Assembly (NCBI GenBank): GCA_965115815.1
Contig: OZ220465.1
Span: 2,976,001-3,040,000, forward strand
DNA from: VXPW01 sp965115815
GTDB lineage: Bacteria; Pseudomonadota; Alphaproteobacteria; TMED109
Length of the DNA: 64,000 nt
Direction: 5' to 3'
The notes beneath the pieces were generated by a model. It made no database searches and was not told where the DNA came from. It was given only the letters and a program-made list of their open reading frames with translations. Position 1 is the first letter of the stretch; every line of letters starts with the position of its first letter. The position numbers and the translations under genes are program-made. Shown piece by piece: positions 25,459 through 34,911 of the stretch.

Positions 25459-26933
25459 CGAGCGTCGCCGGCACCTCCCTGCGCCAGGAAGTCGACGCCT
25501 TCCAGAAGCGGTTCCAGGATCTCCGCACGCAAGGCAAGGTCCCCCCGGAGTGCGAGGCGCTCGTCCGCGGCCTGCTGATGCTGCTACAGCTGCTGCTGGC
25601 CGTGCTCCTGGAGAAGGCCACGCGCACGACGAGCCGGAACTCCGGTCTGCCGCCGTCCCAGACGGACAAGGACGAGAGCGCGCGGCGCACCGGGAGCCAC
25701 GGCAAGGGCCCGAAGCCGAACCCGCAGACGGGCGGTCACTGGCGCACGACCACCGTCCAGGAGACGATCACCGTCGATGCCTGCGACGCCTGCGGCGCCG
25801 ACCTCGACGACGTCGACCCCGTCGATCGGGAGCGCCGCGTCCTCTACGACATCGTGTTCGAAGTCGTCGAGCGCCGCGTCGACGCCGAGATCAAGGAATG
25901 CCCGAAGTGCCGGGCCCGGACCAAGGGCCGGTTCCCAGACCTCATGCCGGGTCCCGTGCAGTACGGTGTCAGCATCCAGGCCTTGGTCCTCAACCTGCTG
26001 ATCGCCCAGATGCTGTCCCTGCGCCGTGCCGTCTCGCTCGTGCACGCGATCTCCGGCATCAAGCTCTCCGAGGCGACCTGCCTCGGCTAGGTCCGGCGCT
26101 TTCAGGATGCGCTCGCATCCTGGGAGGAGGTCGCCGTGGCCCATCTCCTGCAACGCCCGGCCGTGCAGGTCGATGAGACCGGATTCCGGGTCGCCGGCAA
26201 GACCCAATGGCTCCCTGTCGTCACCGACGGCACCCTGACCGTGAAGTTCCCGCACCGCACGCGCGGTCGGGAGGCGATCGAAGAGATCGGCATCCTCCCG
26301 CGCTACCCGGGCGTCCGGGTCCACGACTGCTGGGCTGCGTACAGGGGCTACGAGCAGTGCCGCCACCCGCGGTGCGGCAGCCACCTGCTGCGCGAACTGG
26401 CCTTCGTCGTCGAGTCCAACGGCTACCGCTGGGCGCGATGGATGAAGAGCCTGCTGCGCGGGGTCTGCCACAGGGTCAACCAGAGCGCATCCAAGGCCTT
26501 GAACGAGACCGACCGCCGGGCCGTGCGCAAGCGCTACCGCACCCTCCTCACCCAAGGCGCCAAGGAGTTGCCCGATATCCCGCCGCGGACGAAAGGAACC
26601 CGGGGACGCATCGCAAAGTCCGACGCCCACAACCTGCATGAACGTCTCGTGAAACACGAGACGTCCGTCCTCCGCTTCATGAAGGACCCCGACGTCAGCT
26701 TCACCAACCATGCCGGAGAACAGAAGATCCGAATGACCAAGGTCAAGATCAAAGTGTCCGGATGTTTCCGCACCATGCTCCACGCAACCGCATGGTGCCG
26801 AGGCTCAAGCTTCCTCACCTCCATGGAGGCGCTCGGCTACAACCCTCTCGTCGCCATCCACATCGCCCTCAACGGAAAGGCCGCAGACATCCTCAACGAG
26901 CACTACGGCCAACCAGACCCCAACCAGGGGTGA
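25455..26933 (+). pseudogene. tnpC: IS66-family transposase TnpC (copy A), internal TAG at 26088
   Basis: A 492-codon frame with all IS66 regions: an N-terminal leucine-rich helix, SGLPPSQTDKDE, a zinc finger (CDACGADL, then CPKCRAR), the central domain with VDETGFRV and HDCWAAYRGYEQCRHPRCGS, and a C-terminal SLEAL-type segment (SFLTSMEALGYNP). One in-frame TAG at 26088-26090 replaces the Gln codon CAG present in copy B. Without suppression only the N-terminal 211 residues are made. It is otherwise intact. Confidence 0.88.
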
Positions 26934-26965
26934 GTAGTTACATCGATCTTTAGATGCTTGCTCAT

Positions 26966-27339
26966 TTCATTTTCCGGGTCGCGCGATGGGGCTTCATGTG
27001 CAGGACGTACGCTACCGCAGCCTCACTCCGTAAGCAAGCGGCGCTGCGACCGTCCGTCGCCCGAAGGCGAACGCCACGCTCAGCACCCGGTGCCGGTGCC
27101 CGTCCCGCTGAACACCGGCGCCGGCCGGGCTGCGCACCGCGTTGGGCTTCGCGCCTGTTGCCGACGCGACCGGGCGCAAGGATGCGATCCGGCGCTTCGC
27201 GCCGCCACCGACCGGCCACACCCTTGATGCCTCGGCGCCCCTCGATGGCATCACGCACGACGACATCAAAATCCCCGGGACTGTTAACGCAATAGGAGGT
27301 GGAATCCGGATTGCCGGTTCGTGGAGAGGATTCCCCGTC
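26966..27339. other. Region upstream of the split VOC gene and the IS5 remnant
   Basis: About 370 bases that should include the promoter of the VOC gene. A run of GC-rich sequence lies in the middle; GACTGTTAACGCAATAGGAG just before the IS5 remnant looks like its former ribosome-binding region. No gene is supported. Confidence 0.35.
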
Positions 27340-27870
27340 ATGGAACTCGCGCAAGCCCAGTACGGCCGCATCGATCCTGTCCTTCCGAAGCACCGCGGCA
27401 ATGTCGTGCTCAGTACTCTGTCGGTTCTCAACGTGATCCTGTACGTGGTCGAGCAGGGATGCAAGGGGCGCGGACAGCCGGCGCACTTCGGCAACGGGCG
27501 TACGATCTCCACGCGGAGGAACCGCTGGGCGAAGAAGGGCGTCCTGGATCAGCTGTCGGCAGAATTGCAGCGCTTGGAAATCATCCGGGGAAAGATTGAT
27601 GTGCGATTGCTGAGCCGCACGGTGGTAACGGTGCACTCGGACGGGACGGGAGCGCTCGAAAGGCACAGTGCTCAGGCCCTCGGAAAGTCACGCGGGGGCT
27701 GGGCGCCGAGCTTCATCGGGTCACCACCGTGGAGGATCGAAGCGCCGTGGGGTTCTTCCTGTCCAGAGGGCAGCGGACTACTAGGCACGGAGAACAGCGA
27801 TACGTTCAACTGCGGGATCGTGAAGGTCTCCGCATCCCGGCGTCTCGCGGCCGGAGGGGGCGGTGATGGC
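27340..27870 (+). pseudogene. IS5-family transposase remnant
   Basis: From the ATG at 27340 the frame reads MELAQAQYGRIDPVLPKHRG, then LNVILYVVEQGCKGRGQPA, FGNGRTISTRRNRWAKKGVL and SDGTGALERHSAQALGKSRGG, the standard N-terminal half of IS5-type (IS427-like) transposases. Near 27700 homology jumps to another frame (VTTVEDRSAVGFFLSRGQ) and then fades. The catalytic C-terminal half is missing. No clear terminal inverted repeats remain. Confidence 0.78.
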
Positions 27871-27910
27871 CAAGACCGGAACACGGCCGGCCGGGGCCGC
27901 CGAGGAGCGG

Positions 27911-29020
27911 TCAGTCCGCCGGTGCCTCTCCGTCCGCTTCCTCGGGAGTGGCTTCCTTGATCAGGTCGGACATGCGTCGCGAGAACTGTTTCCGCTTGGC
28001 GGGGGGTACCGCGAACGCCCATTTGGAAAGGCGTGCGCGGAGCTCCGCCACTTCCTCCTTCACGGCTTCCGGCTCCGGCATATCCGGCAGGCCCACGACG
28101 TTGGGGCCGTCGTCAGGCAGTTCCTGGCGGATTTCCGGAGCGTGTTCCGCGTCCATCCAGAGCCAGTCCACACCATCCAGTTCCGCCGTGCGGATGATCA
28201 GGCGCATCCCGTCGAACGTCTCCACGGTCGTAACGGGTGCATCCGGGGGCAGCGGCAGGTCGGGTCGCTTCTCGATGGCCACGGCCTTGAGCCGTTCGAG
28301 AGCCGTGCCGTGCTGGTTGCCGACAAACGGGTTTTCGGCTTCGTAGCCCTCCGGGATCTGCTGGAGACCGAAGTACTGGTCCGAATACAGTTCTCGTTCG
28401 ATCAAGACCTGCTCCCCGTCGGCATGGTCGGTGACGAACCGACGCACCCGCCATCGCGGCAGGTCGACGACGGACGAATCCAGCCACCCCATCGGCCGCC
28501 CCGGAAGATCGAAGTTCCGCCACACCAGCCAAGCCTGGTCTTCGCCGGTCCGCCGCACGTAGCGGGCCTGACGGTTGCCGCTCGCGTCGCGGCCGACGAG
28601 CAGCGATGCGAGCACGGTCTCCCGGTCGTCGACCAAGGAGATCGACACGGCGCCGTCCCGGGCTGCCGTGGGATCGTTGAGGCCAAGCGCACCGTGCCGT
28701 TCCGGATCCTGCGTACGCGGTTCCAGCGTTTCGAGGACCGACAGGGATACTAGGACCTTCTTGACCCTGTCGGTCTCGACCGGATATTCGGCCAGTTCCG
28801 GCAGTACCCAGTCGCTCTCCGCGTTCCGCACGATCTCGAACGACCCGTGTTCGCTTTCCACGCGAACCTTGCGCACTGCGTTGACCTGGTCCAAGAGGGA
28901 CGGGAACATCCGCTGCGGTTCGTTGGTGCTCTGTAGGCTCGTGTCCCGCCAGACGGTGGCTGCGACGGCGACCGCCACGACCAGACCGGTCCCCACAGCA
29001 AAGACGGCGAGGCGCCTCAT
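27911..29020 (-). CDS. DUF4340-type protein of a Gld-like ABC operon
   Basis: A 369-residue protein with one N-terminal membrane anchor (MRRLAVFAVGTGLVVAVAVA) and a periplasmic part rich in beta structure and Trp/Tyr. Relatives with the DUF4340 layout occur as the last gene behind GldG-like proteins. The ATG overlaps the GldG stop as ATGA (29017-29020), which fixes the start. It ends in a charged helical tail (SRRMSDLIKEATPEEADGE). The role is unknown; by context it serves the same ABC system as the three genes upstream. Confidence 0.82.
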   Translation of the reverse strand: MRRLAVFAVGTGLVVAVAVAATVWRDTSLQSTNEPQRMFPSLLDQVNAVRKVRVESEHGSFEIVRNAESDWVLPELAEYPVETDRVKKVLVSLSVLETLEPRTQDPERHGALGLNDPTAARDGAVSISLVDDRETVLASLLVGRDASGNRQARYVRRTGEDQAWLVWRNFDLPGRPMGWLDSSVVDLPRWRVRRFVTDHADGEQVLIERELYSDQYFGLQQIPEGYEAENPFVGNQHGTALERLKAVAIEKRPDLPLPPDAPVTTVETFDGMRLIIRTAELDGVDWLWMDAEHAPEIRQELPDDGPNVVGLPDMPEPEAVKEEVAELRARLSKWAFAVPPAKRKQFSRRMSDLIKEATPEEADGEAPAD

Positions 29021-30921
29021 CGGGACCGTCTCCGTCTCCGGAGGAGCGGGACGATCAGGGCGGCAAGGACCACCAAGACCGGCATCACGTAGCTGTTGAG
29101 TGCCTCCAGACGCACCGCCAGCGCATCGATGTCGCTGCGGAGTTCGTACTGGACATCGCGCAGACGCTTGCGGATCGTGACGATCTGCTCGCGGAATTCG
29201 GCGATGGTCTCCCGTTGCTCGGAGGTCAGAATGGGGGCCCCCTGCTCGGCCTCCTGCGATACCGTGCCTTGCAGTCTGCGGAGCTTGTCTTCGGTCTCCT
29301 GCAACTGGGCCTGCAGGGCGCGTTCGGTTTCCCGGTAGCGCGTTTCGGCCTCCCGTTCCAGATCCTGCACCACCGTGAACGGCCGCACCGAGGAACCGCG
29401 GCTGCGAAGTCCGATCAACTCGCCGCCGCCGGCTAGGGACTCCAGCGCATTGATGACGAACGAACCGTTGTCGGCGGTCGGCACCGCGCTCGGGCGGCCG
29501 AAGAAATCCCGCGTCGCGATCCAAACGTTGTCGGCAAGGACATCGGTATCTGCCACGACGATCACGTGTGCGGTCTCGGTCGCGGCCCGATGCGCCGGGG
29601 CGACATCCGCTCCGCCGGAAGCCCCGTCGTCCCCGTCGCCCGGGGGGCCGTCCGCGAATGCCGAAGGGAAGGATCCGGCGATCCGGGCGGCCAGCACCCG
29701 GTTTTCCGTGTCCGCGACGAAATCGGCCAGCAGCTGGGTGGGGTCGGGCTGGACCTGGATGCGGAACCGCTCGATCGACATCGACTGGGGGGTGGCGCGG
29801 ACCAGCGGCGAGAACCCTGGGGCCGGGTTCTCCTCGGTGGGCCGCAGCCAGCCGGCCGAATGCATGAACAGCCGCTGGAGATTGGCGGTGATCACGTCGT
29901 CCCGGCTGAACGAGGGACCCAGCAGCGCGAGCCAGAGCACGTAGTCGACGACCTGTCCGCCGCCGAGACTGACCTTGCGGGCAGCCAAGCGGTCGCCGAC
30001 CACTTCCCCGGGGGCGAGTTCGAACCCCCAAGGCTGGAACAGGTTGGAAAGATTCGAATAGGGGATGTAGATCCGGCGCTGCTGCGGGTCGATGTACGAG
30101 AACTCGATTTCGGAAAACGGATCGACAAAGAAGATGGCCCCGCGGCCGCTCATCACGAACTGGTCGATCAGGTACAGCACTTCCGGTTTCGGATCCTTGG
30201 GATGCACCACCATCAGGATGTCGATGTCGTCGTCGATCCGGGTCGGCTCCGGCCCCAGGTTCTCGACGTCGAACAACTGGAGCATCTGTCCGTGCAGCGC
30301 CCAGGGCGGCACGAAGTCGGCCGGGGGGCTTTCCTCGGTTGGCAGCCCCCCCGCGATCGGCAGCGAGGTCACCAAGCCCACCTTCACGCGCCGCGGGTTC
30401 GCGAGGTCGTAGATGATCCGGGTCAGGTCGTATTCGAGAAAGGCCTCTCGTTCGCGCTCGAAAAACGGCACCCGTTCGGTGTCGTCGGTGCTGTTAGTGG
30501 CGACCAGTCCGAAGTAGAGGCGCTCGCCGGCCGAACTGACCGGGATGCCCTGCAGGTCATAGACGACGGCAAGATCCTCGGCGTCGGAAAAGGGGGCCGG
30601 ATCCACGCGCTCCAGCGTGATCAGCCCGTCGGAAAATGCGACGTACTGTTCGAGCAGCTCGCGCACGCGGCGTTCGTAGTCGCGGACCGACGGGATGTCC
30701 CGGCTGAGCTCCTCGGAGAAGAACAGGCGCAAGCGGATCGGTTCGGCCAAGTTGTCCAGCACGTGTCGGGTGCTGTCGGAGAGGGTGTAGAGCCCCTCTT
30801 CGGTGAGATCGATCCGCGCGTTCCGGGCCAAGGCGCCGGTCAGTACGTTCACGGCAATGAAGGCTGCCACTGTGAGGATCAGCCACGCGGCGGCGGCAAG
30901 CGAGCGGGATTTCGGGTGCAC
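29017..30921 (-). CDS. GldG-family ABC transporter auxiliary protein
   Basis: A 634-residue protein. An N-terminal transmembrane helix (LAAAAWLILTVAAFIAVNVL) is followed by the GldG signature ARIDLTEEGLYTLSDSTRHV and LRLFFSEEL, a long periplasmic region, a coiled coil near residues 520-600 (ERALQAQLQETEDKLRRLQG) and a C-terminal helix (VMPVLVVLAALIVPLLRRRR). Its start is a GTG three bases after the permease stop. Family knowledge: GldG pairs with GldA/GldF in Bacteroidetes gliding, but homologues in non-gliding proteobacteria have an unknown, probably envelope-related role. Confidence 0.88.
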   Translation of the reverse strand: MHPKSRSLAAAAWLILTVAAFIAVNVLTGALARNARIDLTEEGLYTLSDSTRHVLDNLAEPIRLRLFFSEELSRDIPSVRDYERRVRELLEQYVAFSDGLITLERVDPAPFSDAEDLAVVYDLQGIPVSSAGERLYFGLVATNSTDDTERVPFFEREREAFLEYDLTRIIYDLANPRRVKVGLVTSLPIAGGLPTEESPPADFVPPWALHGQMLQLFDVENLGPEPTRIDDDIDILMVVHPKDPKPEVLYLIDQFVMSGRGAIFFVDPFSEIEFSYIDPQQRRIYIPYSNLSNLFQPWGFELAPGEVVGDRLAARKVSLGGGQVVDYVLWLALLGPSFSRDDVITANLQRLFMHSAGWLRPTEENPAPGFSPLVRATPQSMSIERFRIQVQPDPTQLLADFVADTENRVLAARIAGSFPSAFADGPPGDGDDGASGGADVAPAHRAATETAHVIVVADTDVLADNVWIATRDFFGRPSAVPTADNGSFVINALESLAGGGELIGLRSRGSSVRPFTVVQDLEREAETRYRETERALQAQLQETEDKLRRLQGTVSQEAEQGAPILTSEQRETIAEFREQIVTIRKRLRDVQYELRSDIDALAVRLEALNSYVMPVLVVLAALIVPLLRRRRRSR

Positions 30922-30924
30922 CGG

Positions 30925-31662
30925 TCAGCTGCCGCGTTTCGCGTCGACGATGATCGTGTTCAGGAGGAGGGCGCCGACGATCAGGGAGCCGAAGAACACC
31001 AGATCCCGGAGATCGATCACCCCCCGGCTCAGGTCGTTGAAATGGGTCAGAAAGCTGAATGAGGCGATCGCGTCGAGCAGGGCCTGAGGGGTCCATGCCG
31101 AAAAGAAGTTCAGGACGATCGGCAGCCCGCTGACCGTGAACAGGAAGCATACGCTGACGGACACGACGAAGGCGATCACCTGGTTGCGGGTAAGCGCGGA
31201 CACGCAGGAGCCGATGGCCAGGTAGCCGCCAGCCATCAGGAAGCTTCCGACGTAGCTTCCCACGATGACGCCGTGGTCGGGATCGCCTAGGTAGCCAACC
31301 GTGATCCACAGCGGGAAGGTCAGGCCCAGCGCAATGCCGGTGAAAATCCACGCAGCCAAGAACTTTCCGACCACCGCTTGGCCGGCCGACAAGGGCAGCG
31401 TCATCAGGATCTCCATTGTTCCCGTCTTGCGTTCTTCCGACCACAGCCGCATGGCGATCGCCGAGACCAGGAACAGGTACAGCCACGGGTGCCACTGGAA
31501 GAATGCAAACAGGTCGGCTTGCCCGCGATCAAAGAAGTTCCCCATGTGAAAGGTCAGAAGCGACGCGAGCAGCAGGAAAATCGCAATGAACACGTAGGCC
31601 ACCGGGGTGACAAAGTAGCTGACGAGTTCGCGTCGGAGAACGGCCAAGACCGGGTTCGTCAT
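30925..31662 (-). CDS. ABC-2 type permease, GldF-like
   Basis: A 245-residue membrane protein with six hydrophobic segments. The sequence RELVSYFVTPVAYVFIAIFL at the N-terminus and MRLWSEERKTGTMEILMTLP are typical of GldF/ABC-2 permeases. The ATG overlaps the ATPase stop codon as ATGA (31659-31662), so translation is coupled. It forms the transport channel with the upstream ATPase; the substrate is unknown. Confidence 0.9.
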   Translation of the reverse strand: MTNPVLAVLRRELVSYFVTPVAYVFIAIFLLLASLLTFHMGNFFDRGQADLFAFFQWHPWLYLFLVSAIAMRLWSEERKTGTMEILMTLPLSAGQAVVGKFLAAWIFTGIALGLTFPLWITVGYLGDPDHGVIVGSYVGSFLMAGGYLAIGSCVSALTRNQVIAFVVSVSVCFLFTVSGLPIVLNFFSAWTPQALLDAIASFSFLTHFNDLSRGVIDLRDLVFFGSLIVGALLLNTIIVDAKRGS

Positions 31663-32390
31663 TCGCGGCCCCCGGTCAGTTTCCGGAACACGTCGTCGAG
31701 CGTGTCCGCACCCTTGGCGGCTTGCATCAGGTCGGCCGGCGTACCGTCCGCCAGCTTGCGTCCCCGGGCGATGATCATCGCCCGGGTGCAGACCGCATCG
31801 ACCTCTTCGAGGATGTGGGTGGAAATCACGATGGCCTTGGTGCTCGCCATGATCTTGATGAGTTCGCGGACTTCGTGCTTCTGGTTCGGGTCGAGTCCGT
31901 CGGTGGGCTCGTCCAGAACCAGGACGCCGGGATCGTGCAGGATCGCGAGCGCAAGCCCCACCCGGCGCTTGAACCCCTTCGACAGGGTCTCGACTTGCTG
32001 GTAGCGGACGGATTCGAGACGCAGCCGCTCCACGACGTATTCGGTGCGCAGCCGCCGCACGGGCGCAGCCAGTCCGCGGGCCATCGCCACGAAGCGCAGA
32101 ATGGCGTCGACCGTCATCTCCCCGTACAGCGGCGCGCCTTCCGGCAGGTATCCGAGCCGCCGCTTGATTTCCCGGGGCCGATCCTGGACGTCGAGGCCCG
32201 CGATCCGGACCGTGCCCCGGGTCGGGGGTAGGTAGCCCGCCACCATGCGCATGGTCGTGGTCTTGCCGGCGCCGTTGGGGCCCAGAAAGCCGAGGACTTC
32301 TCCCTGTCGGACGGTGAAGGAGATGCCGTCCACCGCCGTGAACGGGCCGAAGCGCCGGGTCAGCTGGTCGATTTCGAGCAGTGGTTGCAT
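31659..32390 (-). CDS. ABC transporter ATP-binding protein, GldA-like
   Basis: A 243-residue ATPase with Walker A GPNGAGKT, signature LSKGFKRRVGLA and Walker B VLVLDEPTDGLD, followed by the switch His in ISTHILEE. It is the first gene of the four-gene minus-strand operon. The ATG at 32390 is chosen because the ATPase domain begins there (MQPLLEIDQLTRRFG). The frame is open further upstream without similarity. Confidence 0.93.
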   Translation of the reverse strand: MQPLLEIDQLTRRFGPFTAVDGISFTVRQGEVLGFLGPNGAGKTTTMRMVAGYLPPTRGTVRIAGLDVQDRPREIKRRLGYLPEGAPLYGEMTVDAILRFVAMARGLAAPVRRLRTEYVVERLRLESVRYQQVETLSKGFKRRVGLALAILHDPGVLVLDEPTDGLDPNQKHEVRELIKIMASTKAIVISTHILEEVDAVCTRAMIIARGRKLADGTPADLMQAAKGADTLDDVFRKLTGGRE

Positions 32391-32503
32391 CTCGGGGCCG
32401 CGGGCTTCAGGGACGGCAGGGTCGCCAACTGCCGGAGGGAACATAGTGCGGTTGCACGCAAGCGCAAGACACGCCCGGCCTCGGCCGAGCGACAGCGGGG
32501 CGC

Positions 32504-33169
32504 TCAGCTGGTGGCGTAGAGCGGCAGAACGGCACTGCGAACGGTCCGGTTCTGCGGCGACGCGAGGAATGCGATCACCCGGGCCGCGGCGTCGAGGCCG
32601 ACCCAGGTCGATGGATCCGCGCCGGGCAGCGCGCGGCGGTTGTCGGGGGTGTCGAGGATCGAGGGTGCGATGGCGTTCACGAAGATGTCGTCGCCGACGA
32701 CTGCCTCGCCCAGGGTCTCGGTCATCGCGGCCACCGCCGTCTTGCTGATGGCGTACGCGACCATGCCCGAGGCGTTTCGGGGTTCGAGAGCCGCGCGGGC
32801 GGCGACGTTCACGATCCGGCCGCCGCTCCCCTGTTCCCGGAAGCTGCGGATGGCCTCCCGACAGCAGAGGAAGCAGGTCCGCGCGTTGGTTCGCCACAGG
32901 TGTTCCAGCATGTCCTCGCCGGTGTCGCCGACTTCGGCTGCCGCGAATCCGCCCGCAACATGGATCGAAGCCCACATCGTCGGATGCCGTCGATACCACA
33001 GGCGCACCGCCGCCTCGCGCGCAAGGTCGGGTCCGCCGTCGGCCGGATCCTTGGGTGCCTCGACCTTGGCGTTGAGCATCGAGAGCCGCTGCACGACAGC
33101 CCGTCCCAGATGACCCGCCGCTCCCGTGACGACCACCAAGCGTCCTTCGTAATCGAGTTCGTTCAGCAT
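32504..33169 (-). CDS. Short-chain dehydrogenase/reductase family protein
   Basis: A 221-residue SDR. The nucleotide-binding motif TGAAGHLG is near residue 15 and the catalytic-type YAISK lies after MVA near residue 140; VNVAARAALEP and NAIAPSILDTP are the other family blocks. Where most SDRs have Ser upstream of the Tyr, this one reads ARAALEP, so the catalytic Ser may be missing and activity is not certain. The protein is somewhat short for the family. It is convergent with no gene and separated from the ABC operon by 113 bases. Confidence 0.85.
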   Translation of the reverse strand: MLNELDYEGRLVVVTGAAGHLGRAVVQRLSMLNAKVEAPKDPADGGPDLAREAAVRLWYRRHPTMWASIHVAGGFAAAEVGDTGEDMLEHLWRTNARTCFLCCREAIRSFREQGSGGRIVNVAARAALEPRNASGMVAYAISKTAVAAMTETLGEAVVGDDIFVNAIAPSILDTPDNRRALPGADPSTWVGLDAAARVIAFLASPQNRTVRSAVLPLYATS

Positions 33170-33279
33170 TGGCGGGTTCCGGAAACGGGGTATTCTGATC
33201 GGGACGGAAGGGCGCGCCCGGCGGTCGGGTGTCCGCTGCCGTTCCGGAACCACTGCCCGCAATCGTGTCGGAGGAACCC

Positions 33280-33831
33280 ATGGCTGCCCGGACCCCCTTC
33301 TGCGATTTCGGCTGGAAGGCACCGTCGTTCGACCTTCCGGGCATCGACGGGCGGAACTGGACGCTGGCCGACGTGTCCGGTCCGCGCGCGACCGTGATCA
33401 TGTTTATCTGCAATCATTGTCCGTACGTCGTCGCGGCCGCACGGAAGATCGTGCGGGATGCCGCGGATCTCGCGGAGCACGGTGTCGGCGTGGCGGCCAT
33501 CATGCCCAACGATACCGATGCCTACCCGGAGGACGACCTGCCCCGCATGGTCGAATTTGCCAGACAGCATCGCTTTCCGTTTCCGTATCTGATCGACCGT
33601 ACGCAGGTCGTCGCGCGGGCGTACGGGGCGGTGTGCACCCCAGACTTCTTCGGTTTCGATCGCGCCGGAGGCCTACAGTACCGGGGTCGGCTGGACGATG
33701 CCCGGGCCGGGTCGCAGGACGGAAGCAGGCGCGATCTCTACGAAGCAATGAAGGATGTGGCGGCCGGGCGCGGGGGACCGCCGGAACAGCATGCCAGCAT
33801 GGGATGCACCGTCAAGTGGAGGGTGTCCTGA
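33280..33831 (+). CDS. Thioredoxin-fold redoxin family protein
   Basis: A 183-residue AhpC/TSA-like redoxin. The redox motif is FICNHCPYV, a CxxC in the position of thioredoxins, followed by VAAIMPNDTDAYPEDDLPRM and a partner-binding GAVCTPDFFGFD with its cis-Pro context. The ATG at 33280 follows GGAGGAACCC. No signal peptide is seen, so it should act in the cytoplasm. The ferredoxin reductase gene starts 3 bases after its stop and may supply electrons, though that is inference from position. Confidence 0.9.
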   Translation: MAARTPFCDFGWKAPSFDLPGIDGRNWTLADVSGPRATVIMFICNHCPYVVAAARKIVRDAADLAEHGVGVAAIMPNDTDAYPEDDLPRMVEFARQHRFPFPYLIDRTQVVARAYGAVCTPDFFGFDRAGGLQYRGRLDDARAGSQDGSRRDLYEAMKDVAAGRGGPPEQHASMGCTVKWRVS

Positions 33832-33834
33832 CTC

Positions 33835-34911
33835 ATGGAGGCCGAGGCGCGCGTCCGCATTGACGGTACCGATCTGGCGTTTCCTGCGTCCTTCGACCGG
33901 CCGGTGCTCGATTCGGCGCTGGCGGCGGGGGTGCGCCTGCCGCACAATTGCCGAGGGGGAATCTGCGGCACCTGCCGGGCGACGGTGTGCGCGGGCCGGC
34001 TGGATGCCGACCGTGCGGTCCAGTTCTCGCTGACCGACCGGGAGCGCCGGGACGGGGTCTGGCTCCTCTGTCAGGCACGGCCGGCGTCCGCCGAGGTCGT
34101 GGTTCGCGTGCACGCCCCGCTGCCCCGCCCGCTCCCGTCCGCGGCGCGTGCGCGGACGGTGGCCTGCGAGGTGGTGGCGACCCGTTCCGTCACCCCCCGG
34201 GTACGGGAACTGGTATTCGCGTTGCCGAATACCGTCCGTTTTGCCTTCAGGGCCGGCATGCACGCCCAGGTTGCCGTGCCCGGCTTGGCCCCGTCGCGTC
34301 CGTATTCGATGTCCGATGCGCCGGGGCGGGACGGGGAGCCGGTGGACGGGCTGCTTCGGTTTCTCGTTGCCCGACACCAACCGGGACGGGCCAGCACGTG
34401 GCTGCACGAGGTTCTGCGTCCGGGCATGGTCGCGTCCCTGTCGGGGCCGTACGGGACGTTCGGGCTTCCGGAGCATGTGCCCGGCCCGGTGCTAGGCCTC
34501 GCCGGAGGCACCGGCATTGCGCCGGTCCTGGCTGTCGTCAAGGAAGCCCTGGCGGCCGGCTTGCACGCGCCGGTCACCGTGATCCTGTCGGTTCGCGACC
34601 GAGACGAGATCCTGGAAATGGATGCGTTCAGCCGGCTCGCCCGGCGGCACGGGAACTTTACGTGGAAGGTGACGCTGACCCGGGAGCGGCCCCCTCCCGG
34701 AACGCGCTTCGTCGCGGGCCGCGTGCCCGACATGCTGCACCGGGTGCACGGGCAGCTGTCCCATCACACCGTCCTGATCGCCGGAGCTTCCGGGTTTGTC
34801 GATGCCTGCGCGGCCCGGGTGCGGGATCTCGGCGCCCCGCCGGAACGGATGGCGACGGATTCCTTCCTGGCGACGGAAGGAGCGTCGTCGGCCGAGGTAC
34901 GCAGCGTCTGA
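33835..34911 (+). CDS. 2Fe-2S ferredoxin/FAD oxidoreductase (NAD(P)H-dependent reductase)
   Basis: A 358-residue electron-transfer protein. The N-terminal domain is a plant-type ferredoxin (C39, C44, C47, C79). Residues about 105-210 form the FAD domain with RPYSMSDAP, and the NAD(P)-binding domain begins GLAGGTGIAPVLAVV. This order matches reductase components of oxygenases and of CDP-6-deoxyglucoseen-type systems. No oxygenase gene is adjacent; the neighbour is a redoxin. The partner is therefore unknown. Confidence 0.92.
   Translation: MEAEARVRIDGTDLAFPASFDRPVLDSALAAGVRLPHNCRGGICGTCRATVCAGRLDADRAVQFSLTDRERRDGVWLLCQARPASAEVVVRVHAPLPRPLPSAARARTVACEVVATRSVTPRVRELVFALPNTVRFAFRAGMHAQVAVPGLAPSRPYSMSDAPGRDGEPVDGLLRFLVARHQPGRASTWLHEVLRPGMVASLSGPYGTFGLPEHVPGPVLGLAGGTGIAPVLAVVKEALAAGLHAPVTVILSVRDRDEILEMDAFSRLARRHGNFTWKVTLTRERPPPGTRFVAGRVPDMLHRVHGQLSHHTVLIAGASGFVDACAARVRDLGAPPERMATDSFLATEGASSAEVRSV

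Larger units (their letters stand above)
24574..26941 (+). mobile_element. IS66-family insertion sequence, copy A, with perfect 8-bp target duplication
   Basis: 2368 bp. The ends are GTATCTACTCACCCC and, on the other strand, GTAACTACTCACCCC, the GTAA-type tips of IS66 elements. The 8-bp sequence ATCGATCT directly flanks both sides (24566-24573 and 26942-26949). It contains a small ORF and a tnpC gene with an internal TAG. A left arm of about 550 bp precedes the genes and includes a stretch related to the 5' region of a DNA adenine methylase gene (see 37040-37262). The tnpA and tnpB genes of classical IS66 are absent, as in single-transposase members. Confidence 0.93.
24236..26965 (-). pseudogene. 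VOC-family (glyoxalase-like) protein gene split by an IS66 insertion
   Basis: Removing the IS66 element and one copy of its target duplication joins ATGAGCAAGCATCTAAAGAT (start at 26965) to the fragment ending at 24236, with the frame intact. The product begins MSKHLKIDYVEFPSTNFALT and is about 117 residues. It has the VOC pattern of a paired beta-alpha-beta fold: FFSQVFGWEFTDYG, YVAFSG, GGFYVAD, LDRITAAGGTI and FHFTEPSGSEFAVW. Family knowledge: single-domain VOC proteins include glyoxalases and resistance proteins. The coding sequence itself has no other lesion, so the disruption is recent. Confidence 0.88.
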
